Of a stretch of DNA of 64,000 nt, positions 1 to 8,572 are shown in pieces. A model generated the notes under the pieces. That model searched no databases and was not told the origin of the DNA. It worked only from the letters and a program-made list of their open reading frames with translations. A program made the translations under genes and the position numbers. Location of the stretch: positions 62,001-126,000 of the forward strand of contig NZ_JADG01000020.1 of NCBI RefSeq assembly GCF_000518265.1. Reading direction: 5' to 3'. The stretch comes from Actinomadura oligospora ATCC 43269. GTDB lineage: Bacteria; Actinomycetota; Actinomycetes; Streptosporangiales; Streptosporangiaceae. The first letter of the stretch is position 1; each line of letters starts with the position of its first letter.

Positions 1-1
1 C

Positions 2-1699
2 CAGGCGCTGTCGCTGTGGGACAGCGTGCCCGGGCCGGACGAGGCGGCGGGCATGAGCCGGGTGGAGCTGGAGTGGGCGGCGGTCCGGTCGTCCGCGCGG
101 GCCGGGGACGTGCGCCGGGCGGTGCAGCGGCTGCGGCGCCTGCTGGCCCTGGTCGATCCGGAGGACAAGGCGCTCAGCGCGGAGGTCCGCGAGCGCCTGG
201 CGTACTACCTCCACGAGACCGACCATCTGGACGAGTCACGCAAGTGGGCTCAGGAGGCGCTCGACCTCACTCCGGAGAAGCCGCCGACTCCCGCGCGGGC
301 GCGCGTACTGGCGACCTATGTGCGGTCGCTGCTGGCCACGCCCGAACGGTTCGACGAGGTTCCGGCGATGGCGGCCGAGACGCTGCGCGTGGCGCGCGAG
401 GCGGACGTGCCGTCCGCCGAGGCCGCCGCGCTGATCTCGCTGGGGCAGCACACCGAGGCGACGCTCGGGCCGGGGCCGGAGGTGACGCGCGCCTACTCCG
501 ACGCGGTGCGGCTGGCGCGGACCTCGGGCAACATGCAGGTGATGTTGCGCGCGCTGTACGTCCAGGCGCACCTGCCGTACGAGATGGGCGAGCTCGCGCG
601 CGCCCGCGCGTTGGCGGACGAGGCCGTCCGGTTCACTCTCGACAACGGGCTCGCCTGGTCGACCTACGGCATCAACCTGCGGTTCCTCCAGTTCCTGATC
701 GCCTACACCGACGGCGACTGGGACCGGGCGTCCGAGATCGCCGACGGGTTCGGCATCCGCGTGGCGCGGGACGTGGAGGCGGTCGTGTCCGCGTACGCGC
801 TGTTCCTGGACGTGGGGCGGGGCAGCACGCGCGCCACGCACCGGCTCCAGTGGATCGCGCCGTTGTGGGACGACGACACGTTCCTGGCGTATGTCGCGCG
901 CGGCATGGCCGCCGAGCAGCGGATGTGGGACGGCGACGACACCGGGGCGCTGGAGCACGTCGCCAACGTCCTGCGGAACGAGCGGCCGGCCCACACCAGC
1001 CTGATCCGGATCGCGGCGGTGGGGCTGTGGGCGCACGCCGACCGGGCCGTCCGGGCGCGGCGTTCCAAGGACGCCGCCGCCGAGGCCGCCGCTTGTGCCG
1101 CCGCCGACGATCTGGTGGAGCGGGCCCGGTTCGCGGCGACGCACAGCCTGGACGGACGGCACGACGCGTGGATGGGCGCCGAGGGGCGCGGCTGGCTGGC
1201 GCGGGCGGAGGCCGAGTGGCGGCGCGCGCACGGCACGGACGGGCCGGAGCACTGGCGGGCCGCCCGGGACATCTTCGACTACGGGTTCGTCTACGAGGTC
1301 GCGCGGTCGCGGTGGCGGCTGGCGGAGTCGCTCGCCGAGCACGGCGACCGGGACGGCGCGGCGGAGGAGTGGCGCGCGGCGGTCGCCGACGCGGAGCGGC
1401 TGGACGCGCGTCCGCTGCTGCGGGTGCTGCGCGACCTTGGCTCGCGGGCGCGGCTCTCGGACGACCGGTCCCGCCACGAAGGCGGCGCGGCGAGCGACCG
1501 CGGCCCCCTCGGCGGGCTCACCTCGCGCGAGCGTGAGGTGCTGAAGCTGGTGGCGACGGGCATGGGCAACAAGGAGATCGCGGCGACGCTGTTCATCTCC
1601 CCCAAGACCGCGAGCGTGCACGTGTCGAACATCCTGGCCAAGCTGAACGTCACGAGCCGCACGCAGGCCGCCGCCCTCGCACACCGCGAGAACCTGTAG
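2..1699 (+). CDS. LuxR-family regulator, large C-terminal part (5' truncated by window)
   Basis: The reading frame is open from base 2, and the residues before the first GTG at 26 (QALSLWDS) continue the same helical pattern, so the gene almost certainly begins outside the window. The visible protein is about 565 aa. Most of it is Ala/Arg-rich helical repeat of the TPR-like kind found between the ATPase and the DNA-binding domain of large LuxR (LAL/MalT-like) regulators. The last 65 residues are a clear LuxR helix-turn-helix, with LTSREREVLKLVATGMGNKE followed by the recognition-helix motif SPKTASVHVSNIL. No ATPase domain can be seen because the upstream part is missing. It converges on the next gene with only 4 bp between stops. 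Its targets are unknown; it is not obviously tied to the NRPS cluster 8 kb away. Confidence 0.88.
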   Translation, partial: QALSLWDSVPGPDEAAGMSRVELEWAAVRSSARAGDVRRAVQRLRRLLALVDPEDKALSAEVRERLAYYLHETDHLDESRKWAQEALDLTPEKPPTPARARVLATYVRSLLATPERFDEVPAMAAETLRVAREADVPSAEAAALISLGQHTEATLGPGPEVTRAYSDAVRLARTSGNMQVMLRALYVQAHLPYEMGELARARALADEAVRFTLDNGLAWSTYGINLRFLQFLIAYTDGDWDRASEIADGFGIRVARDVEAVVSAYALFLDVGRGSTRATHRLQWIAPLWDDDTFLAYVARGMAAEQRMWDGDDTGALEHVANVLRNERPAHTSLIRIAAVGLWAHADRAVRARRSKDAAAEAAACAAADDLVERARFAATHSLDGRHDAWMGAEGRGWLARAEAEWRRAHGTDGPEHWRAARDIFDYGFVYEVARSRWRLAESLAEHGDRDGAAEEWRAAVADAERLDARPLLRVLRDLGSRARLSDDRSRHEGGAASDRGPLGGLTSREREVLKLVATGMGNKEIAATLFISPKTASVHVSNILAKLNVTSRTQAAALAHRENL

Positions 1700-1703
1700 C
1701 GGG

Positions 1704-2765
1704 TCAGGCCAGGCCGCGGCCGGGGATCAGGGGCAGGTCGAGGGCGGTGAGCAGGCCGGGCGGGGACGCGACGACGGCCGGGACGGCGTTGACGATCCGC
1801 ATCGCGGTCGCCTTCAGTCCGGCGGTGTTGTGGTCGCCGTCTGAGCCGAGCAGCCGCAGGTCGAGCGTGTAGTTCGGCTCGCCGGTGAGCTCGACGCGGT
1901 AGCACCCCTGCCCGGACGGCTGTGGCCAGTCGGGCGCGAGGTCGTCGCGCAGCCGGGTCACGTGCTCCAGGACGATGACGGGCCGTCCGCCGGACATGCC
2001 GCGCAGTTCGAAGCGGAGCGCGGCGGCCGTGCCCTTCTCGATCGTCCCGGACGCGATCTCGAACGTCTCGGGCGCGGGCAGCCGGACGTGGTGCTCCTCG
2101 ACGTCGTCGAGCTCGACGTCGAGGGCGGCGGCGAGCTGCCGAACGACGCTGCCCCAGCCCATGCTCAGCACGCCGGGGAGCAGCAGCATCGGGGTCTCGT
2201 CGAGCGGCTTGCCGAAGCCCATGATGTCGAACAGGACGGTGCCCTGGTCGTAGGTGGCGTAGTTGAGGATCTCCATGCAGCGGATCTGGTCGATGCGCTC
2301 GGCGATCCCCGACAGCGCGATCGGCAGGACGTCGTTGGCGAAGCCGGGGTCGATGCCGTTGACGAACAGCGACGCGCCGCCCTCGGCCGCCGCCGCGCGG
2401 ATCGGCGCGCTCATCCCGTCCGGGATGACCTGGTCGGGGAACTGGAGGAACACCGGGCTGGCGGACACGACGTCCACGCCGGCGCGCAGCAGCCGGGCGA
2501 GGTCGTCCAGGGCCTCCTGGATGCGGACGTCGGCCATGCAGGTGTAGACGACGCAGTCGACGCCGCGCGCGAGGATCTCGGCCTCGTCGCCGGACGCGGC
2601 GACGCCGACCGGGGCGAGCCCGCACAGTTCCCCGGCGTCGCGTCCGGCCTTGGCGGGGGTGGACGTCCAGACGCCGACGAGTTCCAGGTCGGGGCGGGCG
2701 ACGATGCCCGCGAGGGCGTGCCGTCCGACGTTGCCGGTTCCCCACAGCGCGACGCGGTACGTCAT
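1704..2765 (-). CDS. Dihydrodipicolinate reductase-like NAD(P)-dependent dehydrogenase
   Basis: This is a 353-aa protein starting at ATG 2765. Its N-terminus is a Rossmann fold (RVALWGTGNVGRHALAGIV, with the GxGxxG-type loop), followed by a pattern typical of the family annotated as dihydrodipicolinate reductase N-terminal-domain or 2,4-diaminopentanoate dehydrogenase-like proteins. That family has a central catalytic/dimer region (FVNGIDPGFANDVLPIAL) and a long C-terminal sheet. It is too long for a true DapB (about 250-270 aa). The start lies 2 bp after the stop of the upstream SDR gene, so the two are probably co-transcribed and may act on the same substrate. I cannot name that substrate; an amine/ketone oxidoreduction is the family expectation. 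Confidence 0.85.
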   Translation of the reverse strand: MTYRVALWGTGNVGRHALAGIVARPDLELVGVWTSTPAKAGRDAGELCGLAPVGVAASGDEAEILARGVDCVVYTCMADVRIQEALDDLARLLRAGVDVVSASPVFLQFPDQVIPDGMSAPIRAAAAEGGASLFVNGIDPGFANDVLPIALSGIAERIDQIRCMEILNYATYDQGTVLFDIMGFGKPLDETPMLLLPGVLSMGWGSVVRQLAAALDVELDDVEEHHVRLPAPETFEIASGTIEKGTAAALRFELRGMSGGRPVIVLEHVTRLRDDLAPDWPQPSGQGCYRVELTGEPNYTLDLRLLGSDGDHNTAGLKATAMRIVNAVPAVVASPPGLLTALDLPLIPGRGLA

Positions 2766-2767
2766 GG

Positions 2768-3613
2768 TCACTCCTCCGGGCCGGGCCGGTCGGCGGCGAG
2801 GTCGGGCACCGCGAGATCGGACGCTGCGAGATCGGGCAGGCCGAGGTCGAGGTTGGGGACGTCGGTGCCGCCGTCCACGCGCAGGAGGGTCCCGGTGACG
2901 TATCCGGCGGCGGGCGAGGCGAGGTAGAGGACGGACGCGGCCACTTCCTCGGGGTCGCCGATGCGGCGCAGCGGCGTGTTGGCCTCCATGTGCGTCCGGA
3001 GGCCGTCGTCGGTCATGACGATGTCGAGCGCGGACGTCGCGACCGACCCGACGGCGATCGCGTTGACGCGGACGTGCGGCGCGAGGTCGCAGGCGGCGAG
3101 GCGGGTGTAGTGGGCGAGCGCCGCCTTGGCCGTTCCGTAGGCGAGGTAGCCGCGTCCGGCCATCCGTCCCATCGCGGACGCGATGTTGACGACCGCGCCC
3201 CCTCCGCCGGCGAGCATGTGCGGGACGGCGGCGCTGGTCAGGGCGTGCGCGCCGGAGACGTTGAACCGGAACGCCTCCTCCAGGTCCGCCGGGGAGGTGT
3301 CGAGGAAGGCGCGGGGCATGGCGCCGCCGACGTTGTTGACGACGACGTCGATCCGCCCGAACGCCTCGGCGGCGCGTCCGGCCAGTTCGGCGCAGGCGGC
3401 CGGGTCGGCCAGGTCGGACGGGACGACCAGCGCGCGCCGTCCGGCGGCCTCGACCTCGGCGGCGACCTTGCGCAGCTGCTCCTCGGTGCGGGCGGCGAGC
3501 ACCACGTCGGCGCCCGCCTGCGCGAGCGCGACGGCGGAGGCCGCGCCGATGCCGCGCCCGGCGCCGGTGACGACGGCGACCCGACCGTCGAGGCGGAAGC
3601 GGTCCCAGATCAC
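2768..3613 (-). CDS. Short-chain dehydrogenase/reductase
   Basis: A 281-aa classical SDR. The cofactor loop TGAGRGIG is near residue 17, NNVGG near 92, the catalytic Ser region INIAS-like (VVNIASAMGR) near 145, and the YGTAK (YxxxK) motif near 159. The C-terminal 25 residues are a low-complexity D/L/A/P tail (DLAASDLAVPDLAADRPG) beyond the usual SDR end, where the fold normally stops after VDGGTD. The start is GTG at 3613 with a purine-rich GGGGTGGGGAG upstream. It is the first gene of a two-gene operon with the dehydrogenase at 1704. NAD(P)H-dependent oxidoreduction is certain from the family; the substrate is not. Confidence 0.9.
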   Translation of the reverse strand: MIWDRFRLDGRVAVVTGAGRGIGAASAVALAQAGADVVLAARTEEQLRKVAAEVEAAGRRALVVPSDLADPAACAELAGRAAEAFGRIDVVVNNVGGAMPRAFLDTSPADLEEAFRFNVSGAHALTSAAVPHMLAGGGGAVVNIASAMGRMAGRGYLAYGTAKAALAHYTRLAACDLAPHVRVNAIAVGSVATSALDIVMTDDGLRTHMEANTPLRRIGDPEEVAASVLYLASPAAGYVTGTLLRVDGGTDVPNLDLGLPDLAASDLAVPDLAADRPGPEE

Positions 3614-3754
3614 CTCCCCACCCCAACACGAAAGCGAACGGGGTTCAATGCGTAACTCGCGTCATTTGCGCCCATTTGCCGCCTCAAGTCGGGACATTGT
3701 TCCCAACCTGATGTACACCGGAATCATCTCCCCGATGCGCCGGAGGTGGTTCCG

Positions 3755-3964
3755 ATGTCCCGTCGCCGAACCCCGCAGCACTCCCCGGGTCGCTGCCCGA
3801 CGGGCAAGGTGCGCTTCCGGGACCGCATCGCCGCCACGCTGGCGCTGGCGACGATCCAGCGCCAGGGGCGGCAGGACCGGGACAAGGCGGAGACCCGGGT
3901 CTACCGCTGCCCGACCTGCGCGGGCTGGCACCTCACCTCGCAGCAGCCGCGCGTGAGCGGCTAG
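3755..3964 (+). CDS. Small CxxC protein of actinobacteria, unknown function
   Basis: A 69-aa basic protein starting at ATG 3755, with GGAGG at 3742-3746 as ribosome binding site; an in-frame GTG at 3746 overlaps that site and is less likely. The N-terminus is Arg/Pro-rich (MSRRRTPQHS), followed by a helix and then YRCPTCAGWHLTSQ, a single CxxC plus nearby His that may bind a metal. I recall similar short CPxCxxWHLT proteins across actinobacteria without assigned function. Its stop overlaps the stop of the patatin gene on the other strand within one CTAG (3961-3964), a tail-to-tail arrangement. No function is claimed. Confidence 0.6.
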   Translation: MSRRRTPQHSPGRCPTGKVRFRDRIAATLALATIQRQGRQDRDKAETRVYRCPTCAGWHLTSQQPRVSG

Positions 3965-4773
3965 CGCAGCGGCGCGGCCAGGGGTTCGGCGAGGTCGGCG
4001 GCCTGGCGCAGGCCCTCCCGGTAGACCGCGGTCCAGCGGGTGCGGTCGCCGAGGTCGGGGCCGTAGGCCTCCACGGATCCGGCGTCCGGACGGACGCGCA
4101 GGTCGGCGCCGCCGTCCGGGCCGGGCATGAGGTGGCCGATCGGCTCGATGAGGATCAGCGTCCCGGCGCCCTCGGCGAGGTGGACGTTCGACCCGCCGCC
4201 GAACGCGCCGTCGATGTACTCGCGGCCGTCGATCGGGACCGGACGGACCGCTCCGGGCGCGGCGCTGCTCGAGGCGACGGCCACGTGGAGCGGGACGCCG
4301 CTGTCGCGCGTCCAGACGACGGGCCGGCCCGCCTCGACGTCCACGGCGGTGACCAGCAGGTTCGCGTCCGGCCACGCGCGGGTGCCGAGGGTGCGTTCCA
4401 TGGCCGCCGCGTGCTGCTCGGCGGGCATCGCGGTGACCTCGCGGGCCAGCGCGCCGACCCGGCGCAGCGAGTCGCGCGGGTCCGCGCCGGGCGTGTTCAT
4501 GATCGCGAGGGCGCGGGGCATCGCGGACGGGTCGCCGAGCCGCTCGCCCGGCGGGAGCTCGGCCAGGCCGTCCAGGTCGCGGCCGGAGGTGAGGGCACCC
4601 GCGGCGATCGCGCCCGCCGAGGTGCCGACGATCAGGTCGGCGCGGGCGAGGTCGACGCCCGCGCGGCGCAGCCCGTTCGCGAGGCCGAGGAGCCAGGCCG
4701 CCCCGACCGGGCCGCCGGGTCCGAGGACGAGCGCGACATCGGGGGAAGGCGCGGGACCGGAAGCGGTTGTCAT
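3961..4773 (-). CDS. Patatin-like phospholipase family protein
   Basis: About 270 aa from ATG 4773 (a TTG two codons earlier is less likely). It shows the patatin layout: an oxyanion glycine-rich loop (LVLGPGGPVGAAWLLG), the nucleophile elbow GTSAG with the catalytic Ser near residue 49, and the catalytic Asp in YIDGAFGGGSN, a DGG/DGA-type motif near residue 186. The family hydrolyses acyl esters of lipids with a Ser-Asp dyad. No signal peptide or membrane segment is visible, so it is probably cytosolic. It is monocistronic and converges with the small CxxC gene. The physiological lipid is unknown. Confidence 0.87.
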   Translation of the reverse strand: MTTASGPAPSPDVALVLGPGGPVGAAWLLGLANGLRRAGVDLARADLIVGTSAGAIAAGALTSGRDLDGLAELPPGERLGDPSAMPRALAIMNTPGADPRDSLRRVGALAREVTAMPAEQHAAAMERTLGTRAWPDANLLVTAVDVEAGRPVVWTRDSGVPLHVAVASSSAAPGAVRPVPIDGREYIDGAFGGGSNVHLAEGAGTLILIEPIGHLMPGPDGGADLRVRPDAGSVEAYGPDLGDRTRWTAVYREGLRQAADLAEPLAAPLR

Positions 4774-4865
4774 GATCAAATCTTATATCGGCGCAGGTGA
4801 CGGGCGGTATCGGACTTTCGGCGGGGGACCAAGGTCTCACCTGGGAGGGCTGCCTCGGGCAGGTC

Positions 4866-5819
4866 TCAGCCGAGGAAGTCGAAGGACGTGCCCGCGCCCG
4901 CCTCGCGCGCGGCCCGGTAGGCCGTCCAGGAGAGGGCGAGATCCTGCCAGGGCAGGCCGACCGGGGCGTAGACGGTGACCTCCTCGTCCCGGACGCGGCC
5001 GGGGACCTCGCCGCGCAGCAGGTCGCCGAGCGTCCCGGCCGCGTGCCGTACCGACAGGCCCGCGGTCGCGAGGACGCCCATGTCGACCGCGAGGGGCACG
5101 TCGTCGACCACGACCCGGGCGTGTTCGAGCAGGTCGGAGGCCAGCTCGGTCTTGCCGCGCTCGTCCGCGCCGAGTGAGGTGATGTGGGTGCCGGGGGCGA
5201 TGTCGGCGGCGTGCAGCAGCGGGCGCCGCGCCCAGGTCGCTGTGATCACGATGTCCGCCCCCTCGACGGCGGCGCGCGCGTCGGCGGCGGTCCCGGACGG
5301 GACGCCGAGCCGCTCGCCGTGCCGTTCGGCGAACGCGGCGGCGCGGCCCGCGTCGAGGTCGGCGACCGTCAGGCCGGTGACGTCGCGGAGCGCGCCGAGG
5401 CCGAACAGCACCAGGTCGGACTGGGCGCCCGCGCCGATGACCGCGACGTTCCCGCCGCCGCGCCGGGCGAGCGCGTCGGTGCCGAGCGCGGCGGCGAGCC
5501 CGGTGCGCCAGGCGGTGACGGTCGCCGAGTCGAGCAGCGCGAGCAGTTCACCGGAGTCCAGGTCGTGCAGGCAGACGACGCCGCGTAGCGCGGGACGGGA
5601 GTCGGGGAACTTGGCGTTGACCTTGACCGTGTAGGCCGGGACGCCCGTGACCAGGCCCGGGATGAGGGCGGTCGCGCTGCCCGGGCCGGGCAGCGCGGTC
5701 ACCACCCGGCGCGCGCCGGTCTCGCCGGGTTCGGCGGTGAATCCGGTGCGCAGGGCGGCGATGATCGGGCTCGGTTCGAGGAGGCGTTCCAGGTCGGTGC
5801 GGTTCAGCAGCAGCGTCAC
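4866..5819 (-). CDS. Ornithine cyclodeaminase / mu-crystallin family protein
   Basis: A 317-aa protein with the family's N-terminal substrate region (YTVKVNAKFPDSRPALRG), a Rossmann segment VAVIGAGAQSDL near residue 128, and the segment ADIVITATWARRPLL that normally follows the nucleotide-binding fold. Family members are NAD(P)-dependent ornithine cyclodeaminases, imine reductases (ketimine, pyrroline-2-carboxylate) or opine-like dehydrogenases. It is distinct from the SbnB-like member of the same superfamily at 37446. It stands alone between a patatin-like gene and an ATPase gene. Activity on a cyclic imino acid is a plausible but unproven inference. Confidence 0.85.
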   Translation of the reverse strand: MTLLLNRTDLERLLEPSPIIAALRTGFTAEPGETGARRVVTALPGPGSATALIPGLVTGVPAYTVKVNAKFPDSRPALRGVVCLHDLDSGELLALLDSATVTAWRTGLAAALGTDALARRGGGNVAVIGAGAQSDLVLFGLGALRDVTGLTVADLDAGRAAAFAERHGERLGVPSGTAADARAAVEGADIVITATWARRPLLHAADIAPGTHITSLGADERGKTELASDLLEHARVVVDDVPLAVDMGVLATAGLSVRHAAGTLGDLLRGEVPGRVRDEEVTVYAPVGLPWQDLALSWTAYRAAREAGAGTSFDFLG

Positions 5820-5844
5820 GTCCTGATTGTCGCAATTGGCCGGG

Positions 5845-6849
5845 CTACTCGGGACGTTGCCGCGCGGAGGTGAGGGAATCCCAGTCCCGCAGCCAGTCCC
5901 GGCCGACCTCGTCGACGAACGAGCCGGGCGGCGGCTGGACGTGGTGGGCGGCGAGCCACTCCCCCGGCCGCCGCATCGCCGGGCGGACGCGTCCGTCGCT
6001 CGGCATGAGCTGCGGCAGGATCGGCGCGGGCAGCGCCCTCGGGGCCGGGCCCCCGAGGGCCGACTCGGCGGCGAGCTCGGCGCTGTCCTTCTCCTCGGCC
6101 ATGCCGATCGGGCCCTCGCGGCGGGCGTTGAAGAACTGGTTCACCGCCGGGTGGGTGCTCGACAGGATCATCTCGCGCGGCCCGAACATCACCAGGCCCC
6201 GGCGGAACAGCAGGCCGAGGTTGTCCGGCAGGACGCGGGCGGTGCCGATGTCGTGCGTGACGATGAGGAACGTCGCGCCCATCTCGGCGTTCAGGTCGAC
6301 GAACAGCTGGTTCAGGTAGGCCGTCCGGACGGGGTCGAGTCCCGAGTCGGGCTCGTCGGCGAGGATCACCTCGGGGTCGAGCACCAGCGCGCGGGCGAGC
6401 CCGGCGCGCTTCTTCATCCCGCCCGAGATCTCGCCCGGCAGCTTGTCGTCCGAGCCGGTCAGGCCGACCATCTCCATCTTCTCCAGGACGATCCGCCGGA
6501 TCTCGGTCTCGCTCTTGCGGGTGTGCTCGCGCAGCGGGAACGCGATGTTGTCGAAGATGTTCATCGAGCCGAACAGCGCGCCGTCCTGGAACAGGACGCC
6601 GAACCGGCGGCGCACCTCGTACAGCTCGTTCTCGCGGACGCGGGGCACGTCGCGGCCGTCCACGTAGACGTGGCCGCGGTCCGGGCGCAGCAGCCCCACC
6701 AGGTTCTTCAGAAAGACCGACTTGCCCGTGCCGGACGGCCCGAGCAGCGCGGAGATCTCACCGGCGGGGATCGTGAGCGTGACGTCCTCCCACACCACCT
6801 GCCGCCCGAACGACTTCTTGAGCCCTTCCACCCGGATCTCGATGCCCAT
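5845..6849 (-). CDS. ABC transporter ATPase of the MceG/Mkl (MlaF-like) family
   Basis: A 334-aa protein starting at ATG 6849. It has Walker A GPSGTGKS, Q-loop (GVLFQDGALF), ABC signature EISGGMKKRAGLARAL (the methionine/lysine variant usual in MlaF/Mkl), Walker B VILADEPDSGLDP and the switch VTHDIGTA. The C-terminal extension of about 90 residues after the ATPase domain, rich in Pro and Arg, is typical of actinobacterial MceG. MceG energises Mce lipid importers. No yrbE or mce genes lie in this window, so it is an orphan ATPase, which is also its usual situation in mycobacteria, where it serves several Mce complexes encoded elsewhere. Confidence 0.88.
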   Translation of the reverse strand: MGIEIRVEGLKKSFGRQVVWEDVTLTIPAGEISALLGPSGTGKSVFLKNLVGLLRPDRGHVYVDGRDVPRVRENELYEVRRRFGVLFQDGALFGSMNIFDNIAFPLREHTRKSETEIRRIVLEKMEMVGLTGSDDKLPGEISGGMKKRAGLARALVLDPEVILADEPDSGLDPVRTAYLNQLFVDLNAEMGATFLIVTHDIGTARVLPDNLGLLFRRGLVMFGPREMILSSTHPAVNQFFNARREGPIGMAEEKDSAELAAESALGGPAPRALPAPILPQLMPSDGRVRPAMRRPGEWLAAHHVQPPPGSFVDEVGRDWLRDWDSLTSARQRPE

Positions 6850-7182
6850 GGCGACTCCAACGGGCGGAGGCCGGGGGCGGGGTGGATCCCGTGGCCTGCA
6901 GCCGCCCCCGCCGCCTTCGACGATACGTCCGGCCGGACGCGCCGGGGAGGCCCGTCCCGGACCGCCGGCGACCGGTATTGGACGCCTCATCCAAGGTCGG
7001 CCGGGTTTCGGCCATCGGGCCACCATGCCCGAAATATGGGTTCGGACTCGAACCCAATGTGCCAACGCATGCGGTGATCCTTCGGCAGATTCTCGGGTTC
7101 CGTTCAGCGAGGCGGGACACCAGGCTCGGGGGCGACCTCCGGCGCGCCACAAGGGGCGCGCCCAATCCCCTCTGGAGGCCCA
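6850..7182. promoter_or_regulatory. Divergent intergenic region between the MceG-like ATPase and protease 1
   Basis: These 333 bases separate two divergent genes and hold no convincing gene. They contain a perfect 8-bp-arm inverted repeat at 7037-7056 (TGGGTTCG, spacer GACT, CGAACCCA), which could be an operator, and a conserved stem-loop at 7141-7162 next to the protease ribosome binding site. The AT-richer stretch around 7025-7080 is the likely promoter area for the protease. I did not find a convincing pair of -35/-10 boxes. Confidence 0.5.
7141..7162 (+). promoter_or_regulatory. Leader stem-loop of protease 1
   Basis: GGCGCGCC (7141-7148), a 6-base loop, then GGCGCGCC (7155-7162) form an 8-bp stem in the 5' leader. 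It ends 11 bases before the GGAGG ribosome binding site (7174-7178) and 20 bases before the GTG start. A matching element precedes protease 2 at 8530-8550, with neighbouring bases also conserved, which argues for selection or recent duplication. Its role (mRNA stability or translation control) is inference. Confidence 0.5.
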
Positions 7183-8277
7183 GTGAAGATCCGTCACACC
7201 CGCGGACGCGGACCGGTCGTGCTGTGCGCGGCCCTCGGACTGACGGCGGCCGGCCTGGCCGTCGTCCCGAGCCTCGCGAACGCGACCCCCCGGAGCGAGG
7301 ACGTCGCCCAGACGGCGTCCGACTCCCCGATGCTCGCCCAGTCCCACCTGGCCAGGGGACTGTCCACCAAGCTCGGCGGAGCCACCGCCGGGTCGTACGT
7401 GGACGACGCGACCGGCAGGCTCGTGGTCACCGTGACCAACGCGACGGCGGCCGAGTCCGTCCGCGCGGCGGGCGCCCAACCACGCACGGTCAGCCGATCG
7501 GGCGGCGATCTGAAGAAGGTGATGGCCGCGCTCAAACGGGACGCGACCGTCCCGGGCACCGCCTGGGCGGCCGATCCCAAGACCGACCAGGTCGTCCTGT
7601 CGGTCGACAGGACGGTCACCGGCGCGAGGCTCGCGAAGGTGAAGAAGGCGGCGGCCAAGCACGGCGCCGCCGTCCGGCTCTCCCACGTCGGCGGCAAGTT
7701 CCGGCCGCTGACGGCGGGAGGCGAGGCCATCTGGACCGACGGCGGGCGCTGCTCGCTGGGGTTCAACGTCAAGAAGGGCTCGGACTACTACTTCCTGACC
7801 GCGGGGCACTGCACCGCGATCGGCAAGTCGTGGTCGGCCACGCAGGGCGGCACGCCGCTCGGCGACACCGTGGACGGGACCTTCCCCGGCCACGACTACG
7901 GCCTGGTCAAGTACGCGAGCGCCCCGTCCGACACCAAGGGCGTGGTGAGCCTGTACGGCAAGGGCGAGCAGGACATCACCGGCGCCGGTGAGGCGGTGGT
8001 CGGGCAGACCGTCACCCGCAGCGGCAGCACCACCCAGGTGCACGACGGCAAGGTGACCGCGCTCGACCAGACGGTGAACTACCAGGAGGGGTCGGTCTCC
8101 GGCCTCATCCAGACCACCGTCTGCGCCGAGCCGGGCGACAGCGGCGGGTCGCTGTTCGCCGGGGACAAGGCCCTCGGGCTGACCTCGGGCGGCAGCGGCG
8201 ACTGCACGTCCGGTGGGGAGACCTTCTTCCAGCCGGTCGGCCCGGCGCTGGAGGCGTTCGGCGCCGAGCTGTACTGA
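7183..8277 (+). CDS. Secreted S1 family serine protease (streptogrisin / alpha-lytic type), paralogue 1
   Basis: A 364-aa preproenzyme starting at GTG 7183. Residues 1-35 form a Sec/Tat-like signal peptide (RGRGPVVLCAALGLTAAGLA, cleavage near SLANA). Residues about 45-185 form the propeptide (GSYVDDATGRLVVTVTN, TDQVVLSVDRTVTG). The mature protease begins around residue 186 (AIWTDGGRCSLGFNV). The catalytic triad is visible: His in LTAGHCT, Asp in GHDYGLVKY, Ser in PGDSGGSLF. Paired cysteines flank the His (RCSLGF/GHCT) and lie in DCTSGG. It would be exported and self-process to digest extracellular protein. It is followed by a close paralogue at 8573, a tandem duplication. Confidence 0.95.
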   Translation: MKIRHTRGRGPVVLCAALGLTAAGLAVVPSLANATPRSEDVAQTASDSPMLAQSHLARGLSTKLGGATAGSYVDDATGRLVVTVTNATAAESVRAAGAQPRTVSRSGGDLKKVMAALKRDATVPGTAWAADPKTDQVVLSVDRTVTGARLAKVKKAAAKHGAAVRLSHVGGKFRPLTAGGEAIWTDGGRCSLGFNVKKGSDYYFLTAGHCTAIGKSWSATQGGTPLGDTVDGTFPGHDYGLVKYASAPSDTKGVVSLYGKGEQDITGAGEAVVGQTVTRSGSTTQVHDGKVTALDQTVNYQEGSVSGLIQTTVCAEPGDSGGSLFAGDKALGLTSGGSGDCTSGGETFFQPVGPALEAFGAELY

Positions 8278-8311
8278 CCGCAGCACTGAAGCGGTCCTGA
8301 CCGCAGCACGA

Positions 8312-8329
8312 CCGCGGTACTGACCGCGG
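8312..8329 (+). terminator. Possible weak terminator hairpin after protease 1
   Basis: CCGCGGT (8312-8318), loop ACTG, ACCGCGG (8323-8329) form a 7-bp GC stem 35 bases after the stop. There is no T-tract, as is common in high-GC actinomycetes. Repeats of the word GACCGC surround it, so it may be only local repetition. Confidence 0.35.
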
Positions 8330-8529
8330 GCCGGCTCCCATCGCGGAGGGTGCGGTGTCCCGGCGGCCGACGGGACGCCGCACTCGTCTCGACTACAACT
8401 GTCAAACCAGCAATCATGCCCGTTTCTTCGCAGATATCCCGTACGTTTTCCGCCAATTCGTCCCACCTGAGATAAGCATGATCATCCCTAGGCGGACGGC
8501 TCCGGGTCACGGATGCTCAGCAGACCTCC

Positions 8530-8550
8530 GGCGCGTCAACCGGGCGCGCC
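8530..8550 (+). promoter_or_regulatory. Leader stem-loop of protease 2
   Basis: GGCGCG (8530-8535) and CGCGCC (8545-8550) pair around a 9-base loop just upstream of the GGAGG ribosome binding site and GTG start of protease 2. The surrounding words (GACCTCCGGCGCG before, ATCCCC and TGGAGGC after) match the leader of protease 1. The upstream intergenic part (8330-8529) is otherwise AT-richer and probably holds the promoter. Confidence 0.45.
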
Positions 8551-8572
8551 CGCATCCCCCTGGAGGCTCCCA

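Noticed and set aside
4866..5819. Assigning this ornithine-cyclodeaminase-family gene as a second SbnB for the NRPS pathway
   Set aside because: It is 30 kb from the Dap genes, beyond the terminator that closes the NRPS operon, and the true SbnB-like gene is next to sbnA.
7037..7056. tRNA T-arm-like sequence
   Set aside because: The GGTTCG/CGAACC words form a simple palindrome with a 4-base loop. No acceptor, D or anticodon arms can be drawn around it.
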